Positions 26,468 through 35,957 are shown, counted from the stretch's first letter. The stretch: 64,000 bases of DNA from an uncultured Bacteroidales bacterium (GCA_900319105.1 ONND01000004.1:1-64000), one strand, 5' to 3'. Program-made: numbers and translations. The notes: generated from the sequence alone by a model not told the origin.

Positions 26468-27662
26468 TTTTAATTGCTCTGCGCAAGCTATGGGTGGCGT
26501 TAACCAAACTACGGTGACGCTAACTACTTATTTCACGGAGCAACTGGGGATACATTGTTATTTAGGATTCTTTGAGAATCTTCCATCTATTTATGAGCCG
26601 CTTCCTCTATTTGAGGGACGCATATTGCTTTCGCGCTATTTTGACGAGCAGGGCTTCGCAGATTTTCTTAGATCCAACAAGATAGATATCGTACAAGTCA
26701 ATTTCTTGAAGAAAGAGAATTTGAAAACCCTTCCTCAGATTTATAAAATAGCTCATCAATGTGGCGCAAAGGTTATTTATGCGTTTCATATGTGTCCCGG
26801 TTTCCAGATTCATGCATATGGATCTTGGCTACGTGCTCAATACGGATTGAAATATAATGATAACGCATTTGCTGAGACGAAGAAATGGCTTTTGACAGCG
26901 ACAAGTTGGCTATGGAGAGGGATAGCACGTCGTGCTTTGCAGTCCAAATACAGGATACCATATGATAGTTGCGACAAAGTGGTAGTGTTGTCGAAATATT
27001 ATTTCCCGACGTATTTGTATTATGCCGGTTTGGAAAAGAGTGAAAAGATGAGTGCTATCGGCAATGCCTTGCGTTTTAATGAGTTTGCGACGGATCAAGA
27101 TATCCAGCAAAAGCACAAAACAGTACTCGTTGTAGCTCGTTTTGACGAAGATACCAAACGTATATCCATTATGTTAAAAGCATGGCGTGAAATAGAACAG
27201 GATGCGCGTCTGAGCGAATGGAAATTGCAGTTAGTGGGTGACGGACGAGATATGGCTTTTTACAAGTATTTGGTTCGTCAATGGCATCTTCAGCGGGTCG
27301 AGTTCACAGGTCGTCAACAGCCGAAAGAATATTACCGGAATGCCTCTATGTTTCTGATGACAAGTTGCGCAGAAGGGTGGCCAATGGTATTGATGGAAGC
27401 AGTGCAGATGGGTGTGCCGGTAGTGGCAATGGATTCGTTCGGATCGTTGCATGATATTATCGAAGATGGTGTGAACGGAAGTATTGTGCCTAATAATGAT
27501 ATGAGTGCTTTCGTGGCGGCGATGAAACAGATGATGCAGAATGAGGAATTGCGGCATAAGATGTCTCGTCATGCGGTAGAGCGAAGCAAGTCTTTCGTTA
27601 TTGATGAAGTGGTACGATGCTGGAAACAAGTGTTTAGTGAATTAATACAGGAGAAACAATGA
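26445..27662 (+). CDS. Glycosyltransferase, family 4 type
   Basis: 405 aa. N-terminal half starts LLTINSFNCSAQAMGGVNQTT. C-terminal half has VLVVARFDEDTKRISIMLKAW, LVGDGRDM, VEFTGRQQPKEYYRNASMFL and the donor-binding signature EGWPMVLMEAVQMGVPVVA, where the two Glu bracket the nucleotide. Cytoplasmic retaining transferase of unknown specificity. Low G+C compared with thiL-kdsD. It begins inside the yfhO coding end and overlaps the GT2 start by four bases. Confidence 0.88.
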   Translation: MNLLTINSFNCSAQAMGGVNQTTVTLTTYFTEQLGIHCYLGFFENLPSIYEPLPLFEGRILLSRYFDEQGFADFLRSNKIDIVQVNFLKKENLKTLPQIYKIAHQCGAKVIYAFHMCPGFQIHAYGSWLRAQYGLKYNDNAFAETKKWLLTATSWLWRGIARRALQSKYRIPYDSCDKVVVLSKYYFPTYLYYAGLEKSEKMSAIGNALRFNEFATDQDIQQKHKTVLVVARFDEDTKRISIMLKAWREIEQDARLSEWKLQLVGDGRDMAFYKYLVRQWHLQRVEFTGRQQPKEYYRNASMFLMTSCAEGWPMVLMEAVQMGVPVVAMDSFGSLHDIIEDGVNGSIVPNNDMSAFVAAMKQMMQNEELRHKMSRHAVERSKSFVIDEVVRCWKQVFSELIQEKQ

Positions 27663-28396
27663 AAGTTTCTATTATCACCATTACATATAACGCGGCTAAA
27701 TGGCTGGAACGCACGATGCTGAGTGTACTTGCGCAGCGTTGCAAGGACTATGAATATATCATCGTTGATGGCGGTTCGAAAGATGGTACTATTGATATCG
27801 TAAAACGTCTGGAACCGCTGTTTGAGGGACGATTGTCATGGAAATCAGAGCCGGACAAGGGACTCTATGACGCGATGAATAAAGGTATTGCGCGTGCGAA
27901 AGGCGATTTCCTCTGGTTTGTCAATGCCGGCGACGAGATCTATGCACCAGAGACATTGGCACATGTGGTAGCTGCGGCTGCGGAGGAGACGGATATTGTC
28001 TATGGCAAGGCGTGTATCGTCAATGCGGAAGGCGTCAAAGTGAGCGAGCATCATAAGGTGACACCGCCGGACTTACAACGCAAGCATTTCTTGAACGGTC
28101 TGGTGGTGAGTCATCAGGCGATATTAGTGCGCCGTTCTATAGCTGCGAATTATGATACGCACTATCGCATCTGTGCGGACTACGATTGGTGTGTGCGTGC
28201 GGTCACTCGATCGCGGAAGAATGTGTATCTGGATGAATATGTGTGCAAGTTCCTGACGGAAGGTGTGAGCAAAAAACAGAGAAAACGCGCCTGGAAGGAA
28301 CGTTTTCATATCATGTGTACTCATTTCGGAGTAGCGCGTACGTTGTGGGCACATTTCTTGATTGCCCTCCAATATCCGTTCTCGATCAAGTACTAA
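27659..28396 (+). CDS. Glycosyltransferase, family 2 type (GT-A)
   Basis: 245 aa. It opens with SIITITYNAAKWLERTMLSV, then YIIVDGGSKDGTIDIV, GLYDAMNKGIARAKGDFLWFVNAGDE (the DxD-equivalent NAGD near 88-91) and HQAILVRR plus DYDWCVRA. This is the WcaA-like single-domain GT2 pattern of polysaccharide loci. Last gene of the plus-strand operon. Its stop overlaps the stop of the convergent acyltransferase gene, and no terminator hairpin is visible between them. Confidence 0.9.
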   Translation: MKVSIITITYNAAKWLERTMLSVLAQRCKDYEYIIVDGGSKDGTIDIVKRLEPLFEGRLSWKSEPDKGLYDAMNKGIARAKGDFLWFVNAGDEIYAPETLAHVVAAAAEETDIVYGKACIVNAEGVKVSEHHKVTPPDLQRKHFLNGLVVSHQAILVRRSIAANYDTHYRICADYDWCVRAVTRSRKNVYLDEYVCKFLTEGVSKKQRKRAWKERFHIMCTHFGVARTLWAHFLIALQYPFSIKY

Positions 28397-29256
28397 TTTA
28401 TTCCTAAATAGGTATGTGTTGTGGGCAATAGTCTTTTGCCTATTACCGCCATAATGGTACAGATTGTCACAACGACCAAACTCACGGAAATGGGCAACAA
28501 TGCACATTGCCACAAGGGAGCCTGTGCACCATTGAAACCGATGATTGTATACAGGGGTGTAATGAAAATCATGTGCATCAGATAAGTCATAAAACTACTA
28601 TTGCTGATAGTTTCTATTACGATGTTGGATCTCGGATGCCAAATCTCGCCATATTCGCGATAGAGCAAGTAGCCCAAGATATAAAATCCTAAGAAATAGG
28701 TGAGGCGAGAGGTGTATTCCAACAGGTATAAGCCCGGGAAGAACTTTCTTGTTATTACAAAACAAAGCCAACCCAAACAGATGATTATCAGTTCTTTCCT
28801 GCTGCAAGGAGCTAATGCGCGTTGCAGGAAAGGGGTTATGCCATACAGCACAATAATCAATCCCATAAACCAATAGGCTTCGTTGATCCGATTTGTTAAT
28901 AGGAATGGGATGTAATGGGTTAGACCCTCCCAAAGCGAGTGAACATCCTCGTATTTCCCGATAAAACAAGAAAGGATATACACTATAATGCTCCAAAAAA
29001 CGAAAGGCACCAAGATTCGGATATATCTTTTCTTATAATATTGACCGAAAGAGGTAATAGGGGAGGATAACTGAAGGGCACCGGAGAGTATCACAAACAA
29101 AGGTACACCACATTGATAGAATAGTTTGTAGCACATAGCCAGTATAGGATGAACAGAACTATCAATATGCGATAGTGACCATGTATGCACGGTAACAATC
29201 ATGACGATTGCCAATGCCCTTAACCAATCCAATAATGTATTGCGCGTCCTTGTCAT
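28393..29256 (-). CDS. Acyltransferase family 3 membrane protein
   Basis: 287 aa, about nine or ten membrane helices. The N-terminus LLDWLRALAIVMIVTVHTWS carries the R and the H that mark acyltransferase-3 proteins (OafA/WecH type). FFYQCGVPLF-like and KKRYIRILVPFVFWS segments follow. These proteins O-acetylate or succinylate sugars, often on LPS or capsule. It starts inside the end of the MerR-type gene (4-base overlap) and faces the glycan operon, so it may modify the product of that operon though it sits on the other transcript. Confidence 0.85.
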   Translation of the reverse strand: MTRTRNTLLDWLRALAIVMIVTVHTWSLSHIDSSVHPILAMCYKLFYQCGVPLFVILSGALQLSSPITSFGQYYKKRYIRILVPFVFWSIIVYILSCFIGKYEDVHSLWEGLTHYIPFLLTNRINEAYWFMGLIIVLYGITPFLQRALAPCSRKELIIICLGWLCFVITRKFFPGLYLLEYTSRLTYFLGFYILGYLLYREYGEIWHPRSNIVIETISNSSFMTYLMHMIFITPLYTIIGFNGAQAPLWQCALLPISVSLVVVTICTIMAVIGKRLLPTTHTYLGIN

Positions 29257-29582
29257 TTAATCATTTTGCGGATTTCACATAGCTCTTCGCGTACGCGGAG
29301 CAGAATCTCCAATGCCGATTGTTTTTCGTCGGAGCGCTTGGTGTTCTCCTTGAGTTCCTTGCGGATGGCCTCAATACGGGTGATCTTCAGTTCATCCCGG
29401 ATGAACTTGATGCGCTTGATAAGTTCCTGATCTTCACGCGTATAGTAGCGGTTTCCATGGCCATCTTTGCGCGGATTGAGTTGCTCAAATTGCTTTTCCC
29501 AATAACGAAGGGTAGAGGCCGCTATCCCGGTCTCCGTCTCCGTCTCGCGCAACGAGTAATATATCTTTTCGCCCTCAGCCAT
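29253..29582 (-). CDS. MerR-family transcriptional regulator
   Basis: 109 aa from ATG 29582. The N-terminal winged helix reads YYSLRETETETGIAASTLRYWEKQF, then GNRYYTREDQELIKRIKFIRDELKIT, with a C-terminal coiled-coil. A frame start 39 bases upstream would add 13 residues encoded by a 7-base repeat array, which is implausible. Bacteroidota genomes often carry this short MerR protein beside an MltD-type gene and parAB. Ligand unknown, and no cysteine-based metal site is visible. Confidence 0.85.
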   Translation of the reverse strand: MAEGEKIYYSLRETETETGIAASTLRYWEKQFEQLNPRKDGHGNRYYTREDQELIKRIKFIRDELKITRIEAIRKELKENTKRSDEKQSALEILLRVREELCEIRKMIK

Positions 29583-29622
29583 ACACTTTACACCATACAC
29601 TGTACATTTTACACTGTACACC
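29581..29622. repeat. Six-unit heptamer array between mltD and the MerR gene
   Basis: ATACACT, TTACACC, ATACACT, GTACATT, TTACACT, GTACACC tile 29581-29622 without a gap, filling all the space between the mltD stop and the MerR start codon. On the coding strand it has an open frame into the MerR gene, which explains the longer apparent protein. Confidence 0.75.
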
Positions 29623-30975
29623 CTATTTGCAAATCTTCAGTTTCTTTCCTTCGCGGATGTTATCATTCTTCAGTCCGTTCCATTGCTTGATTTGCTTCAC
29701 GGAGCAGTGGAATTTCTTCGCAATACCGCCTAAGGTATCACCTCGTTTGATCTTATAGTAAGTCACGCCGTTGACGCGGTATGCGCCTGTGATAGACGTC
29801 ACTTTCGCCATGTCGATCTCTGCACGACGGTTGTTAATCAGACTGTCTGCTTTATACGCCATAATGGTGTCCTGCAGATCAATATACAGCCCGACTTTCT
29901 CGGACGGCAGGGCAAGGGTATAAGTACTTCCTCCAGGCAATATATCGCGGGAGTACTGCGGGTTCAAGCGGCGCAGTTCGTCCATCGTCACGCCTATGTT
30001 CTCACTCACTTGCTGGAGGTGCAACCGCTTGTTCGTACGGATCGTATCGGTCATCATCGCCTTTTCCGCAGGGGCTTTGCAAATACCGTGCTCCGTTCCG
30101 TAGTTCATGGCATAATTGGCGGCGATGAAGATAGGTACATAGTTGCGCGTCTCGCGCGGGAGATACGGATAGATAGACCAGAAATCGCGTTTGCCTCCGG
30201 CCCGACGAATAGCCTTGTTGACGTTACCGCTACCGCAGTTGTACGCCGCAATGACCAGGTTCCAATCATGATATACTGCGTACATGCTGCTTAGGAAACG
30301 ACAAGCCGCTTCTGTAGCCTTGAGCGGATCCATTCGTTCGTCCACAAGCGAGTTGATCTCTAATCCGAAGAGTTTACCTGTAGCCGGCATGAACTGCCAC
30401 AAACCGGCAGCTCCGACGTACGAGCGTGCTACCGGATTGAGTGCCGACTCGATGATTGGCAGGTATTTGAGTTCGTACGGCAATCCGTAGCGGCCTAAAG
30501 CTTCTTCGAAGATAGGGAAGTAATACTCGCTCATCCGCATCATTCGGGATACTTGCTTGGGATTTCGCTTGACGTAGCGCAGGATAAACGCACGTACTCG
30601 CTCATTGTACGGCAGCTCAATCACACAGGGAAGAGCCTGCAAACGTGCTTTATATACCGAGTCCGGCAGAGAAGTGGTATCGAGCGCAATCACGCACTCC
30701 GATGTATCAATCCATTGCAGGCTCCAATCCAACGCCCGCATCTCTAAGTCGCTCAACTCATTCTCATTCCAATGGGTGTAATAGGGTATAATTGGTATGA
30801 TAGAATCGACTGCCACGCTATCGATGACGCCTAAACTGTCATCAACCTGCATAGGTACTAATTCAAGCGATTCGACCGAACTGCTATCGGCCGCCAAACT
30901 ATCCGGTTTGACCTCTTCTTGCGCGTAACTTACCATGCAAAAGAGGCATGTCGCTAAGCATAAAATCTTTCTCAA
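29623..30975 (-). CDS. mltD: Membrane-bound lytic murein transglycosylase D-like, SLT plus LysM
   Basis: 450 aa. Signal peptide MRKILCLATCLFCMVSYAQ. The SLT domain (about 140-300) contains LKYLPIIESALNPVA with the catalytic Glu, then GAAGLWQFMPATGKLFGL and IAAYNCGSGNVNKAI. One clear C-terminal LysM (YKIKRGDTLGGIAKKFHC, about 405-448) binds peptidoglycan, and a weaker LysM-like segment precedes it. It cleaves glycan strands to anhydro-MurNAc ends in the periplasm. Overlaps the DUF5683 gene by four bases. Confidence 0.9.
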   Translation of the reverse strand: MRKILCLATCLFCMVSYAQEEVKPDSLAADSSSVESLELVPMQVDDSLGVIDSVAVDSIIPIIPYYTHWNENELSDLEMRALDWSLQWIDTSECVIALDTTSLPDSVYKARLQALPCVIELPYNERVRAFILRYVKRNPKQVSRMMRMSEYYFPIFEEALGRYGLPYELKYLPIIESALNPVARSYVGAAGLWQFMPATGKLFGLEINSLVDERMDPLKATEAACRFLSSMYAVYHDWNLVIAAYNCGSGNVNKAIRRAGGKRDFWSIYPYLPRETRNYVPIFIAANYAMNYGTEHGICKAPAEKAMMTDTIRTNKRLHLQQVSENIGVTMDELRRLNPQYSRDILPGGSTYTLALPSEKVGLYIDLQDTIMAYKADSLINNRRAEIDMAKVTSITGAYRVNGVTYYKIKRGDTLGGIAKKFHCSVKQIKQWNGLKNDNIREGKKLKICK

Positions 30976-31619
30976 AATCTAATCGCTAATTTTAATTCAG
31001 CGCTCTGTTGACGCTGTGGGTCCATAATAATCTGTGGTTCTAAATTGAAGGATAAATCAGGAGTGATATCGAAATCAAAGAGTTGTGCATCCACGTACGC
31101 GTCAATCAGACTCAGCGCATACACGATAGCCGTAGCCAAAATAGACAGATCCCGGTAACGCCGGAACGTCGTCTGCTGGTTCTTCAGCGTATTGAGCCAG
31201 GTGTCTTGTCCGCCTACTCGCTCCAGATCATAGCCCTCCGGAATGATGGCGATGTAGCTTTTGCTTCCATCCTCGCTTACGGTTCCTGCCTGGATATCAT
31301 TGTATAGATCCAGATAGGCTGTCTTATAATTGCTATACCGGTGTTGATTCCAACTGATCGCATAGCCGCATCCCATGAAAGCGCCATAAACGATTGGTAA
31401 CTTCCAATACGATTTGTTGTAGATCTGTCCGGCTCCCGGGAAGATAGCTCCAAGCCAAACGGCCTTGATAGCGTCCGGTTGCTTGGTGAGGTCGATATAA
31501 TACTTATACTCGTCCTCCGCCGTGGTTGTGGTATCCGGATGATGCACGTAGATCGTGTCCTCATGGGCATGGAGCGTCATGGGAACCAGCAATAATACTA
31601 TGTAAAGCCAGTTTTTCAA
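30972..31619 (-). CDS. DUF5683 protein
   Basis: 215 aa. Signal peptide to about residue 18, then a hydrophobic pattern with IKAVWLGAIFPGAGQIYNKSYWKLPIVYGAFMGCGYAISW, the hallmark of Bacteroidota DUF5683 proteins. Two membrane segments are likely (about 55-75 and 150-165). Function unknown. The gene order parA-parB-DUF5683-mltD recurs in the order, and start/stop overlaps of four bases on both sides argue for coupled expression. Confidence 0.85.
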   Translation of the reverse strand: MKNWLYIVLLLVPMTLHAHEDTIYVHHPDTTTTAEDEYKYYIDLTKQPDAIKAVWLGAIFPGAGQIYNKSYWKLPIVYGAFMGCGYAISWNQHRYSNYKTAYLDLYNDIQAGTVSEDGSKSYIAIIPEGYDLERVGGQDTWLNTLKNQQTTFRRYRDLSILATAIVYALSLIDAYVDAQLFDFDITPDLSFNLEPQIIMDPQRQQSAELKLAIRF

Positions 31620-32443
31620 CCTAATTTATCTACTATTTGAAGCAATTCCTGTTCGTTCGAGTAAGAGATGACCAGTTTGTTCTCCCGGATGACTACTTTC
31701 TGTCCCAGACGTGAACTCAACTCTTTCTCCAGCATCTCATAGGGATTACCGGTTTTGTCCTTCGGTTTCTTGCTCTCTTTCTTGTCTTCTTGTGCCAGTG
31801 CCTCTACTTTGCGGACTGAGAGTCCTTCGCGCAAGATGCGTTGGTAGAGTTCCAACTGACGTTCTGCCGAAGGTGTGCTCAATATAGCGCGGGCATGACC
31901 CATGTCGATCTTCTTCTCCTTGATACCGACCTGGATCTCTGCCGGCAGTTTCAACAAGCGCAAGTAGTTGGCTACCGTTGCACGTTTCTTGCCGACACGC
32001 TCCGACATCCGCTCCTGAGTCAGGTTATAATCGTCCATCAGCCGTTGATAAGCTAACGCGATCTCGATGGCATCCAAGTCCTCACGCTGGATATTCTCGA
32101 TGAGAGCCCATTCCATCACTTGCTCGTCTTTCGCAGTGCGGATATAGGCCGGAATACGATCCAAACCGGCGATCTTACTGGCTCTGAAACGCCGCTCGCC
32201 GGCGATGATCATATACGTACCGTCTCCGTTGTCGCGCAGGGTGATCGGAGAGATGACGCCATGCTCGCGGATCGAGTCCGCTAACTCTTGCAGCGCTTCT
32301 TCGTCGAAGGTACGACGCGGCTGATCGGGATTGGCTACGATTGAATCCAGAGCTATCTCCGAGATCGAACTGCCGCCGTTGGTATCTACATGCGAGGTGT
32401 CGATGAGCGCATCTAAACCTCTTCCTAATCCGGTCTTTTTCAT
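31616..32443 (-). CDS. parB: Chromosome-partitioning protein ParB
   Basis: 275 aa. Begins with a GRGLDALI motif, then the CTPase/ParB-box region with NPDQPRRTFDEEALQELA and GERRFRASKIAGL (GERRxRA). The helix-turn-helix follows around LTQERMSERVGKKRATVANYLRLLKLP, and a C-terminal dimerisation domain closes it. It loads on parS and spreads as a CTP-gated clamp. No parS palindrome was seen in this window. Overlaps parA and DUF5683 by four bases each. Confidence 0.95.
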   Translation of the reverse strand: MKKTGLGRGLDALIDTSHVDTNGGSSISEIALDSIVANPDQPRRTFDEEALQELADSIREHGVISPITLRDNGDGTYMIIAGERRFRASKIAGLDRIPAYIRTAKDEQVMEWALIENIQREDLDAIEIALAYQRLMDDYNLTQERMSERVGKKRATVANYLRLLKLPAEIQVGIKEKKIDMGHARAILSTPSAERQLELYQRILREGLSVRKVEALAQEDKKESKKPKDKTGNPYEMLEKELSSRLGQKVVIRENKLVISYSNEQELLQIVDKLG

Positions 32444-33204
32444 TTGTTACGTGCTATCAATTCGTTTGCTAATGAGGTGTAATTCTGTGCGCCCTTTGAA
32501 CTCGGATCATACTCCAATACTGATACGCCGTGTGAAGGCGCCTCGCTGAGGCGGACGTTACGGGCGATGACCGTATTGAAAACCAGGTCGCCGAAATGAC
32601 GTTTCACTTCTTCATAAACCTGGTTGCTCAGACGCAGACGGTTGTCAAACATCGTCAGCAGGAATCCCTCTACTTTCAGACTCGGGTTCAGTTTCGATTT
32701 GATGATCTTGATCGTGTTCAGCAGTTTGGCGATACCTTCCAGTGCAAAGAACTCGCATTGTACCGGAATGATCACACTGTCGCTGGCGGTCAGGGCATTG
32801 ACCGTAATCAGACCAAGCGACGGACTGCAGTCAATCAGAATGTAGTCATATTCGTCGCGAACTTGGGTCAGTATATTCTTGAGTAATTGCTCCCGATGCT
32901 CCATGTTCAACATCTCAATCTCGGCTCCCACCAAGTCGATGTGACTCGGAATAAGGCTGAGGTTCTTCGTGCTCGTCTCTACGACCGCCGAATGAGGATC
33001 CACGCCGTTCACCAGACATTCGTAGATCGTGTTGTCCAGTTCGCGGATCTCCACACCCAGGCCCGACGAACTGTTCGCTTGCGGGTCTGCATCAATCAGC
33101 AACACGCGTTTGCCTAACGTGGCTAATGCTGCCGCTAAATTGATCGAAGTAGTCGTTTTGCCGACGCCTCCTTTTTGGTTTGCTAATGAAATGATTTTAC
33201 TCAT
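32440..33204 (-). CDS. parA: Chromosome-partitioning ATPase ParA (Soj)
   Basis: 254 aa, the normal length of chromosomal Soj. Deviant Walker A KGGVGKTTTSINLAA (residues 11-25), LIDADPQANSSSGLG, the Walker B-like YDYILIDCSPSLGLI and VIARNVRLSEAPSHG. It forms nucleoid-bound ATP dimers stimulated by ParB. Overlaps the GT9 gene by eight bases upstream. Confidence 0.96.
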   Translation of the reverse strand: MSKIISLANQKGGVGKTTTSINLAAALATLGKRVLLIDADPQANSSSGLGVEIRELDNTIYECLVNGVDPHSAVVETSTKNLSLIPSHIDLVGAEIEMLNMEHREQLLKNILTQVRDEYDYILIDCSPSLGLITVNALTASDSVIIPVQCEFFALEGIAKLLNTIKIIKSKLNPSLKVEGFLLTMFDNRLRLSNQVYEEVKRHFGDLVFNTVIARNVRLSEAPSHGVSVLEYDPSSKGAQNYTSLANELIARNK

Positions 33205-34192
33205 ATATTCGTTGTATTATTGTTTCTGCTTCTATATCCTTGCAGGCATAATTGCCGTAGCGGCAATGATTCGTTCCATGGCAGGTACATGGCCGGCATG
33301 CCAGGTCGTTGCGTTGGATAATATCTCTCGGGTCTTGCTTCCATCCCATAAAACCGATGATCGGATGTGTTGCACACCAGACGCTTATCGCACGGAGTCC
33401 CACGAGACTGGATAAATGCTGATTCGCACTATCCATGCAGATCATGACGTCCAGCTGTCGCATCAATTCCAGTTCTTGGGCCAGGGTTAAACTGCCGGCT
33501 ACGCTCGTTGTGCGGGGAAAAACACTCGCCCATTGACGTAGCATCTCGCTCTCGATCACCCCCGCTCCAAAGAGGAAGACATGCGTGTCCTCGTTCCGGC
33601 TGAGCCGGTCAATGATATCTTTCGTCACACGATAGGGTAGCATATTCGATTTGGATTTGGCAAAAGGCGCCAGGCCAATCCACTTACCTTCTTTCTCGCC
33701 GTATATCCTCTTTACCTCCTTAGCTGCGGATTTGTTGACAGGCAGTGCCTCAAAATCCGTGTCGGTCTCCAATCCTGCGCGGCGGAAGGCGGCTCTATAG
33801 CGGTCAAACTCCGACGGCAGTTGCTGGTATCCGATACCCAACGCGGTAATCAGATGCTTGCGAATTCTGCCGTAATGCACACGTGCTATTCTTTTGCCGC
33901 TCAGGCGCATCAAACCATCCAACAGGCGGGTTCGGGGCAGGTTCTGCAGGTCGATGACCGCATCCACACGGCCTTTCAGCCGCTTCCAAAGTGTAAACAC
34001 GCCCTGCCAATCCAATCGGTTATCTACTTCGCAAAACTCCACGTTCGGCATTGAGACGAACATAGCGCTCAGCTCTTTCTTGCTGGCGATGATGAAGTGA
34101 TCATCCGGGTAGCGACGACTGACGGACGCTACAACAGGAACAGTCATAGCTACATTGCCTAAAGTCGCCAATCGAATGATCAGATACGTCAT
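33197..34192 (-). CDS. Glycosyltransferase family 9 (heptosyltransferase-like)
   Basis: 331 aa. LIIRLATLGNVAMTVPVV at the N-terminus, IDLQNLPRTRLLDGLM, then IGLAPFAKSKSNMLP, HVFLFGAG, and the late LMRQLDVMICMDSANQHLSSLVG with the conserved Asp-Ser-Ala/Gly donor loop. Adds a heptose-like sugar to LPS core from an ADP-activated donor in characterised members. Here the sugar is unknown. It sits between DUF4861 and parA with overlapping ends on both sides. Confidence 0.9.
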   Translation of the reverse strand: MTYLIIRLATLGNVAMTVPVVASVSRRYPDDHFIIASKKELSAMFVSMPNVEFCEVDNRLDWQGVFTLWKRLKGRVDAVIDLQNLPRTRLLDGLMRLSGKRIARVHYGRIRKHLITALGIGYQQLPSEFDRYRAAFRRAGLETDTDFEALPVNKSAAKEVKRIYGEKEGKWIGLAPFAKSKSNMLPYRVTKDIIDRLSRNEDTHVFLFGAGVIESEMLRQWASVFPRTTSVAGSLTLAQELELMRQLDVMICMDSANQHLSSLVGLRAISVWCATHPIIGFMGWKQDPRDIIQRNDLACRPCTCHGTNHCRYGNYACKDIEAETIIQRIYE

Positions 34193-35118
34193 AATTTGCT
34201 TGCCTCCTCTTGAATGGCGTTAGTCCATGCTTCTTGCGTCGGGAAGGACTTATCGCCGTCTTTCCATTCGCTCCAGCAAGCACCGAAATAATAGGTGAGA
34301 GTATCTCCTAAGTTATACGCGCGCACGGCATAAAGCACGTCGCCTTGTGTGCTGCAAGCTCCGCCGTTCGGTACCACCAACGCCAGATAGTCATGGCCTT
34401 GCGTCGTCGAACCGTTGTAGTCGTAGTTCATCTGCGCAGCGGTCTTGTCGCTCAGTGCATCCTCGGCATACGTCACGATACCGGAATTGTCATCGGCGAA
34501 GATAGACTCTTTCTCGGCTCCCTCGTGCAGATAGATGCCGCCGCCGACCCACATGATTCCTTCGTAGTTATTATCGCCGGTCAGTACGACCTCCGCTTTG
34601 TTGAGGATCTTACCCGCCTCGGCGGTAATAGTGATCTGCTCCTGCAGAATATGACCGTTCACGTTGAGACTGTCGTACTCCAGACGGAAAACGAATTTAT
34701 CCGGTTTCTGTTCGATGATCTCCCACCGGTCATAAGCACCGCCCACAAACACCTGGTCAGTGGTGTCTTCGTCTAACATAACAACTAATCCGCCGGCTCC
34801 ACAGGTGTGTCCGACCTTGTAGCAGTCGAGACCTTTTCCGTAGTTGATATGATACGGCAGACCTAACACATGCTCGCGGTAGTAGAAACTATCCACTACC
34901 AGTTCCGGACTTGCCTTGAGCCACAGATCGATGCCGTTGGACGGGTTCTCCGGTCTCAATGCCGGACCGTACATACGGAATGCAGCATACTCGTTCTCCC
35001 ACGCAAAGTCATCCTTGCGTTCCGGAACAAAACGTCCGTACACTTTCGGCTGTACTGCCTCTTTCTGACAAGCGGTCAGAGCGAGCACCATCAATGCAAA
35101 AAATACTATCTTTTTCAT
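34189..35118 (-). CDS. DUF4861 lipoprotein
   Basis: 309 aa. A lipobox LTAC places the lipidated Cys at residue 17. The body matches the Bacteroidota DUF4861 type (FAWENEYAAFRMYGPALRPENPSNGIDLW near 37-65, YGKGLDCYKVGHTCGAGGLV near 107-126). DUF4861 genes commonly accompany kduI/kduD and pectin or uronate catabolism, as here. The periplasmic or surface catalytic function is not established. Stop overlaps the GT9 start. Confidence 0.85.
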   Translation of the reverse strand: MKKIVFFALMVLALTACQKEAVQPKVYGRFVPERKDDFAWENEYAAFRMYGPALRPENPSNGIDLWLKASPELVVDSFYYREHVLGLPYHINYGKGLDCYKVGHTCGAGGLVVMLDEDTTDQVFVGGAYDRWEIIEQKPDKFVFRLEYDSLNVNGHILQEQITITAEAGKILNKAEVVLTGDNNYEGIMWVGGGIYLHEGAEKESIFADDNSGIVTYAEDALSDKTAAQMNYDYNGSTTQGHDYLALVVPNGGACSTQGDVLYAVRAYNLGDTLTYYFGACWSEWKDGDKSFPTQEAWTNAIQEEASKL

Positions 35119-35123
35119 AATAA

Positions 35124-35155
35124 CGTAATTCCGTAATTCCGTAATAACGTGATTA
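35124..35155. repeat. 8-base tandem repeat between kduD and DUF4861
   Basis: CGTAATTC, CGTAATTC, CGTAATAA, CGTGATTA tile 35124-35155 and include the kduD stop codon. An 8-base counterpart of the heptamer arrays elsewhere in the window. Confidence 0.7.
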
Positions 35156-35956
35156 CTTGGGTTGTCTTCCTATATACGCGAGGATTCCGCCATCGACATA
35201 AATAATCTGACCGTTCACAGCGTCCGAAGCGTGTGAAGCGAGGAACACAGCAGTGCCGCCTAACTCATCTGGCTCTAACCAACGGCCGGCAGGAGTCTTC
35301 GCGCAGATGAAGGCATCGAACGGATGTTTGCTGCCGTCTGCTTGCGGCTCACGCAACGGAGCGGTCTGCGGCGTAGCGATATAGCCCGGACCAAGACCGT
35401 TACACTGGATATTATACTCGCCGTATTCCGAGCAGATATTACGGGTCAGCATCTTCAATCCGCCCTTAGCTGCGGCGTAAGCGCTTACGGTCTCGCGTCC
35501 GAGTTCCGACATCATAGAGCAGATATTGATGATTTTTCCTTCGCGGCGCTCCATCATCTCCGGCAGTACGGCTGCACTCACGATATAAGGAGCCACAAGG
35601 TCAATATCGATCACTTGCTGGAACTCTTCCCGCTTCATCTCGTGCATCGGGATGCGCTTGATGATACCGGCATTGTTTACGAGAATGTCAATCTGACCCA
35701 CCTCTTGGTGGATGCGGTCAACAAGTGCCTTAACGGCTTTCTCGTCCGTCACATCGCATACATATCCCTTGACGTTTTCAATGCCTGCCGCCTTGTAATC
35801 TTCGATAGCCTTTGCGACAGCTTCTTCATGACGCGCATTGAAAATGATGGTCTTTGCCCCTGCCTGAGCAAATGCTTTCGCAATAGCGAAACCTATTCCG
35901 TAGCAAGCCCCTGTAACCCAGGCGTTCTTGCCTTCCAAAGAAAATAAATTTGTCAT
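35153..35956 (-). CDS. kduD: SDR dehydrogenase KduD-like (2-deoxy-D-gluconate 3-dehydrogenase)
   Basis: 267 aa. Classical SDR: NAD-binding GACYGIGFAIAKAFAQAG (TGxxxGxG type, about residues 16-33), NNAGI (about 92-96), Ser in NICSMMSELG and the YAAAKGG Tyr-Lys pair. C-terminal VYVDGG-like IIYVDGGILAYIGR. With kduI directly upstream it should reduce or oxidise 2,5-diketo-3-deoxygluconate in unsaturated uronate breakdown. Gluconate 5-dehydrogenase is the main alternative. Only one base separates it from kduI. Confidence 0.88.
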   Translation of the reverse strand: MTNLFSLEGKNAWVTGACYGIGFAIAKAFAQAGAKTIIFNARHEEAVAKAIEDYKAAGIENVKGYVCDVTDEKAVKALVDRIHQEVGQIDILVNNAGIIKRIPMHEMKREEFQQVIDIDLVAPYIVSAAVLPEMMERREGKIINICSMMSELGRETVSAYAAAKGGLKMLTRNICSEYGEYNIQCNGLGPGYIATPQTAPLREPQADGSKHPFDAFICAKTPAGRWLEPDELGGTAVFLASHASDAVNGQIIYVDGGILAYIGRQPK

Positions 35957-35957
35957 A

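Noticed and set aside
29583-29621. Upstream start of the MerR-family gene
   Set aside because: The 13 added residues are encoded by the heptamer array and precede a normal MerR N-terminus.
31616-33204. parS site near parAB
   Set aside because: I looked for the TGTTTCACGTGAAACA palindrome and close variants in and around these genes and found none. parS may lie elsewhere.
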